The notes below the pieces were generated by a model. The model did no database searches, had not been told where the DNA came from, and saw only the letters and a program-made list of their open reading frames with translations. Positions 22,053 through 30,331 of a stretch of 45,159 nucleotides of DNA are shown in pieces. Each line of letters begins with the position of its first letter. Position 1 is the stretch's first letter. Made by a program: the position numbers and the translations under genes. This DNA is from Cypionkella sp. (GTDB taxonomy: Bacteria; Pseudomonadota; Alphaproteobacteria; Rhodobacterales; Rhodobacteraceae): assembly GCA_025458525.1 (NCBI GenBank), contig JALOSF010000010.1:1-45159 (forward strand), given 5' to 3'.

Positions 22053-22696
22053 GGCCCGTCTTGGGTGCCAAGGCCCATGCGCGTGGCATGCCAGGTGGCC
22101 TCGGCCCGTGAAGAAATGCCAAGTTTGCGGTAGATCGCCTTGATATGGCTGGCAACCGTGGTCTCGCTCAGCTCCAGCTGGCGGGCGACATCGGCATTGC
22201 GCAAGCCGCGGCTGATCAACCCCAGAACCTGACGTTCGCGCGTGGTCAGCGACAGGTCTTCGCTGTCCACTGGTCCGGTCAGGCGGAAATGCTCCATGAT
22301 GCGCCGGGCGATCGAAGGCGACAGCGCCGGTATGCCATCGGCCAACTGCGCAAGCTGCCGCACGATGCGCTCGGGCGCCTGTTCCTTGAGCAGATAGCCA
22401 TTCGCACCCACCGACAGGGCCGCCACGATATTGGCATCATCGCCCAGCACCGTGGTGATGACGCACAGGGTCGCCGGATTGCGGCGGCGGATCTGGCGCA
22501 ACAGATCAATCCCGGACCCGTCCGGCAGGCCGATGTCGATCAAGGCCACATCGGGTTCGGTGGTTTCCAGCGCCGCAAGTGCGGCGCGCACGGACCCGAC
22601 CAACAGCGTGCGGCACCCCGGAAAGGCCTCGGCGGCCATGTCATGCAACCACAGCCGGGTTTCGGCAACATCTTCGACAATGAGCACCTTTTGCAT
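22049..22696 (-). CDS. NarL/FixJ-family response regulator
   Basis: A 215-residue two-domain regulator. The receiver domain (1-120) has phospho-acceptor Asp54 in ALIDIGLPDGSG, acidic residues VEDV near 7-10 and Lys104 in GYLLKEQ. The C-terminal LuxR-type HTH (about 150-205) has LTTRERQVLGLISRGLRNADVA and ETTVASHIKAIYRKLG. It lies 9 bp downstream of its cognate histidine kinase gene. Its stop shares a CTAG tetramer with the SLAM-like gene's stop on the other strand (22049-22052). Its targets are unknown; the adjacent lipoprotein/SLAM pair and the serine hydrolase are candidates by position. Confidence 0.93.
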   Translation of the reverse strand: MQKVLIVEDVAETRLWLHDMAAEAFPGCRTLLVGSVRAALAALETTEPDVALIDIGLPDGSGIDLLRQIRRRNPATLCVITTVLGDDANIVAALSVGANGYLLKEQAPERIVRQLAQLADGIPALSPSIARRIMEHFRLTGPVDSEDLSLTTRERQVLGLISRGLRNADVARQLELSETTVASHIKAIYRKLGISSRAEATWHATRMGLGTQDGP

Positions 22697-22705
22697 GGAC
22701 TCGTC

Positions 22706-24850
22706 TCACTCCAAGGAAAATGCGGCCATCAGTTCCGTGCCGCCACCGCTGCTGTCATCGATCCGCAAGATACCTTTCACCGCCTCAAGCCGGGTGCGGA
22801 TATTGGCAAGGCCATGGCCATGCCCCGGCAGTACCGCATTCGCGGCAACGACGCCGCGCCCGTTGTCCTTGACCCGCAACTCGATCCGCCCGTGAACGCT
22901 GCGCACCTGCACCTCGACGCGCGTTGCCTCGGCGTGGCGGATGACATTGCTGACCGCCTCGCGCAGGATCGAGCGCAGCGTGTGCACCGCCGGAGCAAGG
23001 ACCGCGGCCCGGCCCACCTCATCCGCGCGCCAGTCAAGCGTGATATGGGCCGCCTCCAGCCTGTCGGCGCATTCGACGCGCAGATCGGCCAGCATCTCGT
23101 CCAACGACAGGTCCGCGGCGGCGGTGTCGTTGATGATGTCGCGAAAATCCGACAAGGCATCGCGGATCAGACGATCCTTGCGGTCGGCACCGGGACAATG
23201 CAACGCCGACAGAAGTTTCGCCCCGATGTTGTCATGCATATCGCGCGAGATGCGGGCACGTTCCTCGGCCATGCCGGCCTCGCGCGCATGGCGGCTGTCC
23301 AGCGCATGGGCCAGCATGGCGCAAAGATCGCGGGCCAGGGCGGCATCGGCACGGGTGAACAGACGCCGCCCGCCACGGGCATGGCCCAGCCGCATCGGCG
23401 TAACCCCACCCACCCCCGGCAGGGCAAGGCCAAGCCCGTCCTCGATGATCATGGGGGCGGCGACCGGCGCGCCCTTTTGCAATTGCAACGGATCGAACGC
23501 CTGCCCCAGAAGATCGGCCCAGCGCTGGTTCTGGTCCTGATCCGGCGGGGTCAGCGCCACATCGACCACGCGCTGGAACAGCGTCCCGATCGGCACTTCG
23601 GGCGTCGACAACCAGCGCCGCAGCTGATCGCGCAGCGTCATGTAAACCAGCAAGATGGCGATAAGCGAATAGCTCAGCGCCTCGACCCGCCCGATGGCGA
23701 GTGCAAAGACCAGCAGCGCATCGATCGCAAAGATGGTCAGCACCGCCGCCAGATTGAACAAAAGCCCGAAGGCCCAGGTTTCAAGCTCGAACAGCCGATA
23801 GCGCGCCACGCTCAGCCCGATGCCCGCAAAGACGATCAGAAGCAGCAGAAAGGCATTGGCCTGACTGGTGATCTGGCGAAAGCCCAGAAGATTGGGCAAG
23901 ACCACCAGCGTGACGAAAGTGCCGGTGCCGATGGCGACCGCAATGGTAAACCAGCGCAGCGCGGCACGGGTGGCCGGATTGTGCCGCGCGCGACGGTATT
24001 GCACCAGAGCGGCCGGGATAAACACCAGCAGCATCAGAAAAGCCGGCAGGTGAAAGCCGGTCGGCGGCCCGGGAAACACGATCCGCAGCGTATCGGCCAG
24101 CCACCACAGCGCGACGATGACCGGCAGCACAATCAGCTTGCGCGGGCTGACGATCCGGCTGGGATAAAGGCAAAACAGCACGACCATCGCAAGGCCAAAG
24201 CCCATCGCGCCAAGGTGATCGACCGCCGCAAGCACACGAAACAGGTCCGCTGGCAAGGCGATATCGCGCGAACTGTAGATCGCTGCCGGAAAGATCATCA
24301 CCGCCAGCGCAACCCCCGCAAGCGCCGTCAGTTGCGCCGCCGGATCGCGCAGCCGCAGGCTCCAGACCCAGATCCCGATCATCAAGCCGCTTGCCCCGGC
24401 AAAAAGCTGCGACCAGAAGGTCCAGGGCAGCGAGGAAAGCGGGCGGCTGGCCAGCGGGCGCAGCGTCACCTGCCGCACCCCGCCGGCGTCTGCCACATCC
24501 AGCACCGTCTGGGGCTGGCGCAGCGCAAGCGCCAGCCGACCTTGCCGTTCATAGAACCTGCGACTGTCATCATAGCTGCGCAGCGTGTCAGGCTCCTCGA
24601 CCAGATCGAAGGCGCTGAGGGGCACACCTGCCACCGCCAGAACCTGATCGCCCGGCGAAAGCCCAAGTGCAGCCGCGGGGCCCTCGGGCAAGACGCCGAT
24701 GACGCGCGCGCCCGGCCCATCGGGGTCGGTCGCAAGCTCCAGCCCGGTCCATGGCTGGTGCAGCGTGGTAAAGACGACCCAGACCGCGACGGCAAGCGTC
24801 ACGGCAAAGCACAGGGCCACGACGGGCAAAGGCGTGAGGGCTGGCTTCAT
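22706..24850 (-). CDS. Membrane sensor histidine kinase with PDZ domain (HisKA_3/NarX-type)
   Basis: About 714 residues. After one N-terminal membrane segment a PDZ-like domain (about 35-85: ARVIGVLPEGPAAALGLSPGDQVLAV) faces the periplasm. About seven or eight further membrane segments follow (150-420). The dimerisation domain has phospho-acceptor His539 in ARISRDMHDNIGAKLLS (HisKA_3 type), and the ATPase domain shows VKDNGRGV and GHGLANIRTRL. I chose the ATG at 24850 because the frame before it lacks a hydrophobic start. It phosphorylates the NarL-type regulator downstream. A PDZ domain in a sensor suggests detection of exposed protein C-termini or envelope stress, but this is inference. Confidence 0.88.
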   Translation of the reverse strand: MKPALTPLPVVALCFAVTLAVAVWVVFTTLHQPWTGLELATDPDGPGARVIGVLPEGPAAALGLSPGDQVLAVAGVPLSAFDLVEEPDTLRSYDDSRRFYERQGRLALALRQPQTVLDVADAGGVRQVTLRPLASRPLSSLPWTFWSQLFAGASGLMIGIWVWSLRLRDPAAQLTALAGVALAVMIFPAAIYSSRDIALPADLFRVLAAVDHLGAMGFGLAMVVLFCLYPSRIVSPRKLIVLPVIVALWWLADTLRIVFPGPPTGFHLPAFLMLLVFIPAALVQYRRARHNPATRAALRWFTIAVAIGTGTFVTLVVLPNLLGFRQITSQANAFLLLLIVFAGIGLSVARYRLFELETWAFGLLFNLAAVLTIFAIDALLVFALAIGRVEALSYSLIAILLVYMTLRDQLRRWLSTPEVPIGTLFQRVVDVALTPPDQDQNQRWADLLGQAFDPLQLQKGAPVAAPMIIEDGLGLALPGVGGVTPMRLGHARGGRRLFTRADAALARDLCAMLAHALDSRHAREAGMAEERARISRDMHDNIGAKLLSALHCPGADRKDRLIRDALSDFRDIINDTAAADLSLDEMLADLRVECADRLEAAHITLDWRADEVGRAAVLAPAVHTLRSILREAVSNVIRHAEATRVEVQVRSVHGRIELRVKDNGRGVVAANAVLPGHGHGLANIRTRLEAVKGILRIDDSSGGGTELMAAFSLE

Positions 24851-24982
24851 CGGGTCAGGCGGGCCTGTGCATGGGGCAACGGATCTGCACCGCAAGGCTA
24901 TCCGAATAAAGCCATCCGAACAGCACCCTGAACAGGGGATTTGCACGCTTTGCCGGCCGGTGCGGCGCGGCGGCCCGCGCGC

Positions 24983-25969
24983 TCAGGCCAGTTGCAGGAT
25001 CGGCCCGTCCAGCAGGCGCATCAGATCGCCGAAATACCCGCCCGACCGCGCGGGTTGCATGGGGTCCGATGTGATGGCCACGGCCAGCGCCCGCTCGGGA
25101 TGCGCCGCGATGATCTGGCCACCATAGCCACGCGCAATCATCCAGCCCGACCCGCTGAGGAACCAGCCAAGCCCATAGTCTAGCCCCGAATAGGGCGACC
25201 GGGTCACGGGTTGGCGGCTCGCGCTGACCCAATCGGCCGGGATGACCGGCTCCCCGTCATGGCGCCCGCCATCGCGCATCATCACCGCCAGACGCAGCAT
25301 CGCCTCGGGCGTCAGGGCCATTTCATTGCCGCCAAAGTAATAGCCCTGCGGATCCCGGGTCCAGGAGGGCACATCGATCCCCAACGGACGGCCCAGCCGT
25401 TCGCGTACGAGACTGCGCAAGTCGCGCCCCGTGGCCACCGTGATCGCCGCCCCCAGCACATGCGTGGTGCCGGTGGAATAGATCATGCGACCGCCGTTTG
25501 GTGCGATCCGGGGCTGACGCAGCGCATAGGCCACCCAATTGCGCGATTGCGTCCAGGCGCCGTAATTGCCGCCCGACGTCCCCTCCAGCCCGCCGCGCAG
25601 CGTGACAAGGTCGCCCATGGTCAAATCGGCCACCCCTTCGGTCGCGTCATCGGGGATCAGCCGGGGGGCGACATCGCCCAGCCGCGCCGACAGGCCCGCA
25701 ATCTCGCCCGTTGCGATGACGGTGCCAAGCACAAGCGCCAGCACGCTTTTGGAACAGGATTTGATGTTGGCGGGGGACGCAAGCCCCCTGCCCCGCGGCG
25801 CCTCGGCCACAAGCCTGTCTGCCCCGCGCTGCACCAGGATGGCATGCAACTGCGGCAGGGCGACGGCCTGCGCCCGCAGATCCTCCACCCGGCTGTCTTG
25901 CGCGCGCAGGATCGTTGGAGCAGCAAGGCCCGTGACAAGCGCGGCGGAAAACAGACGACGGGAGAGCAT
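24983..25969 (-). CDS. Secreted serine hydrolase, beta-lactamase class C/D-alanyl carboxypeptidase fold
   Basis: A 328-residue protein with an N-terminal export signal (MLSRRLFSAALVTGLAAP, twin arginine present). The nucleophile motif S-x-x-K is Ser71-Cys-Ser-Lys74 in NIKSCSKS. The second motif Y-x-T/N is Tyr164-Ser-Thr166 in RMIYSTGTTHVLG. The third motif region reads GYGGQ instead of KTG. This pattern belongs to the large penicillin-binding-protein-like hydrolase group (EstB esterases, DD-peptidases), and its sequence gives no reason to call it an antibiotic-resistance enzyme. It is 132 bp upstream of the histidine kinase in the same direction and may be a separate unit. Confidence 0.85.
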   Translation of the reverse strand: MLSRRLFSAALVTGLAAPTILRAQDSRVEDLRAQAVALPQLHAILVQRGADRLVAEAPRGRGLASPANIKSCSKSVLALVLGTVIATGEIAGLSARLGDVAPRLIPDDATEGVADLTMGDLVTLRGGLEGTSGGNYGAWTQSRNWVAYALRQPRIAPNGGRMIYSTGTTHVLGAAITVATGRDLRSLVRERLGRPLGIDVPSWTRDPQGYYFGGNEMALTPEAMLRLAVMMRDGGRHDGEPVIPADWVSASRQPVTRSPYSGLDYGLGWFLSGSGWMIARGYGGQIIAAHPERALAVAITSDPMQPARSGGYFGDLMRLLDGPILQLA

Positions 25970-26155
25970 GATACCTCGGCTGGTCTTGCGGACGGGATGG
26001 AGTATGTCGCACAGCCGTCAAAGGGCCAGAGGCTCGACACTGAAAAGATCACACAACCCTTCACGAGACTGCGAGCCCTGCGCCCCGGCAGGCTCTTTGC
26101 AGCCGGGCCCAAACGGGTTAGCGATTGGCCTGCCAAACACCGCATGCAGGGTCCC

Positions 26156-26521
26156 ATGCCATTCTCCATCCCCGCCTTCTCCATTCCCGTCGTCACGATC
26201 GGCCTTTTGCTGGCAAGCAACATCTTCATGACCTTTGCCTGGTATGGGCATCTGAAGTTCAAGGAGACCCCGCTGGTGACGGTCATCCTTGTCAGCTGGG
26301 GCATCGCCTTCTTTGAATATCTGCTGATGGTGCCCGCAAACCGGATCGGCCACGGGCATTTCAGCGCGGCCGAGCTCAAGACCATACAAGAGGTCATCAC
26401 GCTCTCGGTCTTTGCCGTGTTTTCGGTGCTGTATCTGAAAGAGCCGCTCAGCTGGAACCACCTGGTCGGCTTTGCGTTCATCGGGCTTGGCGCCTTCTTC
26501 ATCTTTCACAAATGGGCATGA
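26156..26521 (+). CDS. DUF486 (DMT-superfamily) small membrane protein
   Basis: About 121 residues with four hydrophobic segments. The pattern ASNIFMTFAWYGHLK, VSWGIAFFEYLLMVPANRIG, AELKTIQEVITLSVFAVFS and LGAFFIFHKW is characteristic of the conserved DUF486 family, related to half-size drug/metabolite transporters. The ATG at 26156 begins the conserved part; an in-frame ATG at 26144 would add four residues. Its function is not known. It precedes a Bcr/CflA pump by 63 bp on the same strand, so the two may be cotranscribed. Confidence 0.85.
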   Translation: MPFSIPAFSIPVVTIGLLLASNIFMTFAWYGHLKFKETPLVTVILVSWGIAFFEYLLMVPANRIGHGHFSAAELKTIQEVITLSVFAVFSVLYLKEPLSWNHLVGFAFIGLGAFFIFHKWA

Positions 26522-26584
26522 ACGCACAGAGCACCCTGCCCGAACGGCGTGGACAAGGCCATGGGTCGGGCATAACAGGGGGTC

Positions 26585-27796
26585 ATGGCAGACAGCACAT
26601 TCCTTGACCGCAGGAGCCCGCCGCACATTGCGACGCTGATCCTGCTCGCCGGGCTTTCGGCCCTGACCATGAACATCTTCCTGCCCTCGCTGCCCGGCAT
26701 GGCGGCGTGGTTTGACGTGCCCTACAGCCTGATGCAATTGTCGGTCGCGCTGTATCTGGCGCTTTCGGCGGTGCTTCAGGTGCTGATCGGCCCGATTTCG
26801 GACCGCTACGGCCGCCGCAAGGTGATTCTTGGCGCGCTGATCCTGTTCCTGATCGCCACCGTCGGAACGCTGCTGGCGCCCAATGCCACCGTCTTTCTGG
26901 TGTTCCGCATGGCGCAGGCCGTGATTGCGGCGGGGATGGTGCTCAGCCGTGCGGTGGTGCGCGACATGGTGCCGGATGCTCAGGCCGCCAGCATGATCGG
27001 CTATGTCACCATGGGCATGAGCATCGTGCCGATGATCGGCCCGGTCCTTGGCGGTTTGCTGGAGGAAATGATCGGCTGGCAAGCCAATTTCGCGCTGCTG
27101 TTTGGGCTGGGTCTGTTCACCTTGTGGCTGACCTGGGCGGATCTGGGGGAAACCGCAACGATCCGGCCCGTCACCTTTGGCGCTCAGATGCGGCAGTATC
27201 CGCAACTTCTGCGCTCGCAGCGGTTCTGGGGCTATACGCTGTGTGCCGCCTTTGCCTCCGGGTCGTTCTTTGCCTATCTGGGCGGCGCGCCCTATGTCGG
27301 AACCGAGGTGTTCCGGCTTTCCGCCTCCGAGGTTGGCGCGCTTTTTGCCCTGACGGCGATCGGCTACGCGGCGGGGAATTTCGTGGCCGGGCGCTATTCG
27401 GTGCGCATCGGGATGAACCGGATGGTGCTGATCGGTGCCATCATCACGGCAGCAGGGCTGGTCACCCTGGCGCTTGTCACGCTGGTCGGCGTGCATTCGG
27501 CCATCGTATTCTTCGGCTTCACCACCTTTGTCGGCTTTGGCAATGGCGTGACACTGCCCAATGCCAATGCGGGCCTCTTGTCGATCAAGCCCGAGCTTGC
27601 GGGCACGGCGTCCGGCCTTGGGGGCGCGATCATGATCGGCGGGGGCGCAGGGCTTGCGGCGCTGGCCGGCGGGCTTCTGGGCCCGGGCGCGTCAGAGATG
27701 CCCCTGGTCCTTTTGATGCTCGCCTCGGCCATCGGATCGGTGCTGTCGATCCTGTGGGTGATGCGGCGGGCCAAGGCGCTTGGCCTGCCGATGTGA
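26585..27796 (+). CDS. Bcr/CflA-type MFS drug efflux transporter
   Basis: A 403-residue, 12-segment MFS protein. Segment 1 carries LSALTMNIFLPSLPGMA, typical of the Bcr/CflA subfamily. The MFS loop 2-3 motif is GPISDRYGRRKVIL, and motif C (GYVTMGMSIVPMIGPVLGGLLEE) marks proton-coupled antiporters. It exports small molecules such as drugs, sulfonamides or amino acids from the cytoplasm; the true substrate is not visible. A short ribosome-binding stretch (AGGGGGTC) precedes the ATG. Confidence 0.9.
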   Translation: MADSTFLDRRSPPHIATLILLAGLSALTMNIFLPSLPGMAAWFDVPYSLMQLSVALYLALSAVLQVLIGPISDRYGRRKVILGALILFLIATVGTLLAPNATVFLVFRMAQAVIAAGMVLSRAVVRDMVPDAQAASMIGYVTMGMSIVPMIGPVLGGLLEEMIGWQANFALLFGLGLFTLWLTWADLGETATIRPVTFGAQMRQYPQLLRSQRFWGYTLCAAFASGSFFAYLGGAPYVGTEVFRLSASEVGALFALTAIGYAAGNFVAGRYSVRIGMNRMVLIGAIITAAGLVTLALVTLVGVHSAIVFFGFTTFVGFGNGVTLPNANAGLLSIKPELAGTASGLGGAIMIGGGAGLAALAGGLLGPGASEMPLVLLMLASAIGSVLSILWVMRRAKALGLPM

Positions 27797-27813
27797 CACG
27801 GGTTGACGCCCGC

Positions 27814-27841
27814 TTTGCAAAGGCGATGATGGTTTTGCAAA
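27814..27841. promoter_or_regulatory. Two TTTGCAAA boxes upstream of ScfR-family gene
   Basis: TTTGCAAA occurs at 27814-27821 and again at 27834-27841. The centres are 20 bp apart, about two helical turns, so two dimers could bind the same face. The second box extends to TTTTGCAAAA. They lie 14-41 nt before the ATG of the regulator. TTTGCAAA repeats are the motif I recall for PccR of Rhodobacter sphaeroides, so this probably marks autoregulation. Confidence 0.7.
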
Positions 27842-27854
27842 ATCGGGGGGCGCC

Positions 27855-29252
27855 ATGGCGACGCAGAAACTTTATGCCGGGGCAAAACTGCGCGAAATGC
27901 GGGCGCGTCTTGGCCTGACGCAAAAGGTGTTTGCCGACAAGCTGGCCGTGTCGCTGCCCTATCTGAACCAGATGGAAAACAACCATCGTCCGGTCTCGGC
28001 GGGCGTGGTGCTGGCCCTTGCGCAGGAATTCGGGCTGGATGTCACCGAACTGACCGTGGGCGAGAGCGAGCGGTTGGTCAGCGACATGAAAGAGGCCTTG
28101 GCCGATCCGGTGTTCGGGTCGGCCAGCCCGCCTCTGGCAGACCTGCGACTGGCGGCATCGAACGCGCCTGCCCTTGCCCGCGCTTTCCTTGATCTGCACA
28201 GATCCTACCGCCAGACCCATGAACGCCTTGCCTCTCTGGACGAGGCATTGGGGCGCGAAGATGCAACATTACGGCCAAGTCCATGGGAAGAAGTGCGCGA
28301 TTTCTTTCACTATTGCGACAATTACCTGGATGCCGTGGATCGGGCCGCCGAACATTTCGTCAGCGGGCCGAAGGGGCGGCAGGACGTGATGCAAACCGCG
28401 CGCGATGCGTTGGAACGTCGCGGCATCACCCTGCACCTCAGCGATATCGCGGCAATGCGCCGCTATGATCCTGCCAACCGCAAGCTGGAAGTCTCGGCCC
28501 GTGCGGCCGGGCCGACCCAAAGGTTTCAGCTTTTGCATCAGGTCGCCTTGATCACGCAGAACGACCTGCTGGAGGCGACGCTGGACCTTGCCCGCTTTCA
28601 GACACCCGAAGCGCGCGAGATTGCGAAGATCGGTCTGGCCAATTACTTCGCCGGTGCCGCGCTGCTGCCCTACCGCGCCTTCATGGAGGCGGCGGTCGCG
28701 GTGCGCCATGATCTGGAGCGTCTGGCAGATCTGTTCGGGGCCAGCATCGAACAGGTGGCGCATCGGCTGTCCACGTTGCAACGTCCCGGGGCCAAGGGCA
28801 TTCCCTTTTTCTTCGTGCGGGTCGATCAGGCCGGCACCATCACCAAGCGCCACTCGGCAACGCGGCTGCAATTCGCGCGCTTTGGCGGGGCTTGTCCGCT
28901 GTGGAACGTGCATCGCGCGTTTGAAACGCCGGGGCGGTTCCTGCGGCAACTGGCCGAAACGCCCGATGGCGTGCGCTATCTGTGCCTGTCGCGCGATGTG
29001 TCAAAGCCGGGCGGATCGTTTCACGCCCCGACCCGGCGCTATGCCATCGGCCTTGGCTGCGAGGTGCAGCACGCCGGGGCGATGGTCTATGCCGACGGGC
29101 TTGACCTCAAGGGCCGGTTCGAACCCATCGGCATTTCCTGCCGCATCTGCGAGCGTCCCGATTGCCATCAACGCTCGGTCCCGCCGCTGGAACGCGGTCT
29201 GCGGGTCAACCCTGACCGGCGCGATGTTCTGCCCTATGAAATCGCGCCCTGA
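27855..29252 (+). CDS. ScfR/PccR-family (short-chain fatty acyl-CoA) transcriptional regulator
   Basis: A 465-residue regulator. An XRE-type HTH (about 8-65: LREMRARLGLTQKVFADKLAVSLPYLNQMENN) is followed by an IrrE-like middle part and a C-terminal DUF2083 domain with CRICERPDC. This architecture defines the RamB/PccR/CcrR family, which responds to acyl-CoA thioesters of short fatty acids. In the place where IrrE metallopeptidases carry HExxH, the sequence reads ANYFAGAALLPY (about 264-275), so no zinc site is visible. TTTGCAAA boxes lie directly upstream, and a similar repeat precedes the probable pccB at the window's left edge. I infer control of propionyl-CoA carboxylase, but other family members act on acetate metabolism. 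Confidence 0.85.
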   Translation: MATQKLYAGAKLREMRARLGLTQKVFADKLAVSLPYLNQMENNHRPVSAGVVLALAQEFGLDVTELTVGESERLVSDMKEALADPVFGSASPPLADLRLAASNAPALARAFLDLHRSYRQTHERLASLDEALGREDATLRPSPWEEVRDFFHYCDNYLDAVDRAAEHFVSGPKGRQDVMQTARDALERRGITLHLSDIAAMRRYDPANRKLEVSARAAGPTQRFQLLHQVALITQNDLLEATLDLARFQTPEAREIAKIGLANYFAGAALLPYRAFMEAAVAVRHDLERLADLFGASIEQVAHRLSTLQRPGAKGIPFFFVRVDQAGTITKRHSATRLQFARFGGACPLWNVHRAFETPGRFLRQLAETPDGVRYLCLSRDVSKPGGSFHAPTRRYAIGLGCEVQHAGAMVYADGLDLKGRFEPIGISCRICERPDCHQRSVPPLERGLRVNPDRRDVLPYEIAP

Positions 29253-29267
29253 GCAGGCCCGCGCCGA

Positions 29268-29510
29268 TCACGCCCCTTGGGCGAGATGATGCGCGATGTG
29301 ATCCTTGATCTGCATCCGTTTGCGGCGCAACGCAGCTTCGGTTTCTTCCGACACCGCATCGACACGGGATTCGGCGCGATGAACCGCACGGTTCACCTCG
29401 ACATATTGCTCCACCAGTTTTGCAAAATGGGCGTTGGCCTGTTTGAGCGCATGGATGGTCTCCGCTTGGCCCGGAAAGCTTTCGGTCAGATCATGGGGGG
29501 TGTTGGACAT
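29268..29510 (-). CDS. DUF465 (YdcH-like) small coiled-coil protein
   Basis: An 80-residue, highly charged helical protein. ALKQANAHFAKLVEQYVEVNRAVHRAE and the basic ETEAALRRKRMQIKDHIAHHL near the end are typical of DUF465 (YdcH). Its function is unknown; the shape suggests a helical hairpin. I chose the ATG at 29510 because GGAGG lies 5 nt upstream; the longer open frame is an artefact of high GC. It is convergent with the ScfR-family gene, with 15 bp between their ends. Confidence 0.85.
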   Translation of the reverse strand: MSNTPHDLTESFPGQAETIHALKQANAHFAKLVEQYVEVNRAVHRAESRVDAVSEETEAALRRKRMQIKDHIAHHLAQGA

Positions 29511-29583
29511 GGCGGCCTCCGCTTGCGTGTTTCGGGCCCGACCATAGGGCGCCACGCCACGCCACGCCTTGACGCGGATCAAG

Positions 29584-30243
29584 TCAACGACGCGCCGCGC
29601 GAAAACCTGCTGCCTCGGCCTCGGCCGATGTGCAGAACCAGACCTCGCCAGCGGCAGGATCGATGCGCGTGGCCGTGTAGTCGCGCTGGCCCGGCTGGTG
29701 GTAGATCCGGCCCGTCGCGCCGATGTTGCCCTTGATCCGGCATCGCCCGGCTTGCCCCGGCTCGGGCGCGCGGCTTGCCGCTCGGTGCGCCTCGGGCATG
29801 ACCATGCGTCCGGCCCAAATCCCGTGGCGGGCGGCCTTTGCCCGGGCCTCCTCGGCCAGATAGCGGCTGGAATAGCGTGCATAGGCAACAGCCGCCCCCG
29901 CCATGACCTGAGCCTGCGCCAGATCGGTCTGGCCCGCGTGGCAGATCGCGACCGTCCGGCCATGGCGGTCGATGTCGCGGGCGGCACAGGTGACAGGCCC
30001 GTCCGCCACGGCTTGGGCGAGCTTGCGGGCCGACCACGCGCCACAGGCCCAGCTTTTGCCGTTCACGTCACAGCTTTGGCCGCTCTCCGGGGCGTCGATG
30101 CCAAACAGGCGCAGTCTTTGGCCGTGCCAGATCAGCGTGTCACCATCCACCACACGCACCGCGTCGCCCGGCACAAGCGCAACGGCGACATGGCTGCCCA
30201 CAAGCAAAAGGACCAGAATACAGAAGACCCGCGCGACCATCAT
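29584..30243 (-). CDS. Secreted thermonuclease-family (SNase-like) protein
   Basis: About 219 residues with an N-terminal membrane/signal segment (VARVFCILVLLLVGSHVAVA). The SNase fold is visible as VRVVDGDTL and RLRLFGIDAPE followed by DIDRHGRTVA. These contain the acidic metal ligands, the two arginines and the glutamate expected for an active nuclease. A C-terminal extension of about 70 residues has two more cysteines (RCRIKG, WFCTS). ATG codons at 30243 and 30240 both fit and neither has a strong ribosome-binding site. It should act on DNA or RNA in the periplasm or outside. It stands alone between DUF465 and betA. Confidence 0.88.
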   Translation of the reverse strand: MMVARVFCILVLLLVGSHVAVALVPGDAVRVVDGDTLIWHGQRLRLFGIDAPESGQSCDVNGKSWACGAWSARKLAQAVADGPVTCAARDIDRHGRTVAICHAGQTDLAQAQVMAGAAVAYARYSSRYLAEEARAKAARHGIWAGRMVMPEAHRAASRAPEPGQAGRCRIKGNIGATGRIYHQPGQRDYTATRIDPAAGEVWFCTSAEAEAAGFRAARR

Positions 30244-30331
30244 GTGCCACGACGTCGGCGCTGGCGCCCGCAAAGGCAAGGGCAGATGTTAATGGATGGT
30301 TAACAAATCCTGACCAAAGACGAGGGCAGCC

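Noticed and set aside
22145-24931. Plus-strand open frame of about 928 codons
   Set aside because: It lies antisense to the histidine kinase and response regulator, both with clear motifs. Its translation is low-complexity Arg/Gln/His, typical of GC-rich shadows.
24983-25969. Antibiotic-resistance class C beta-lactamase
   Set aside because: The S-x-x-K and Y-x-T motifs fit the broader penicillin-binding-like hydrolases and the KTG motif is absent. No AmpR or mobile context is present.
29424-29433. TTTTGCAAAA as a further ScfR site
   Set aside because: It is a single copy inside the DUF465 coding sequence, with no second box and no promoter context.
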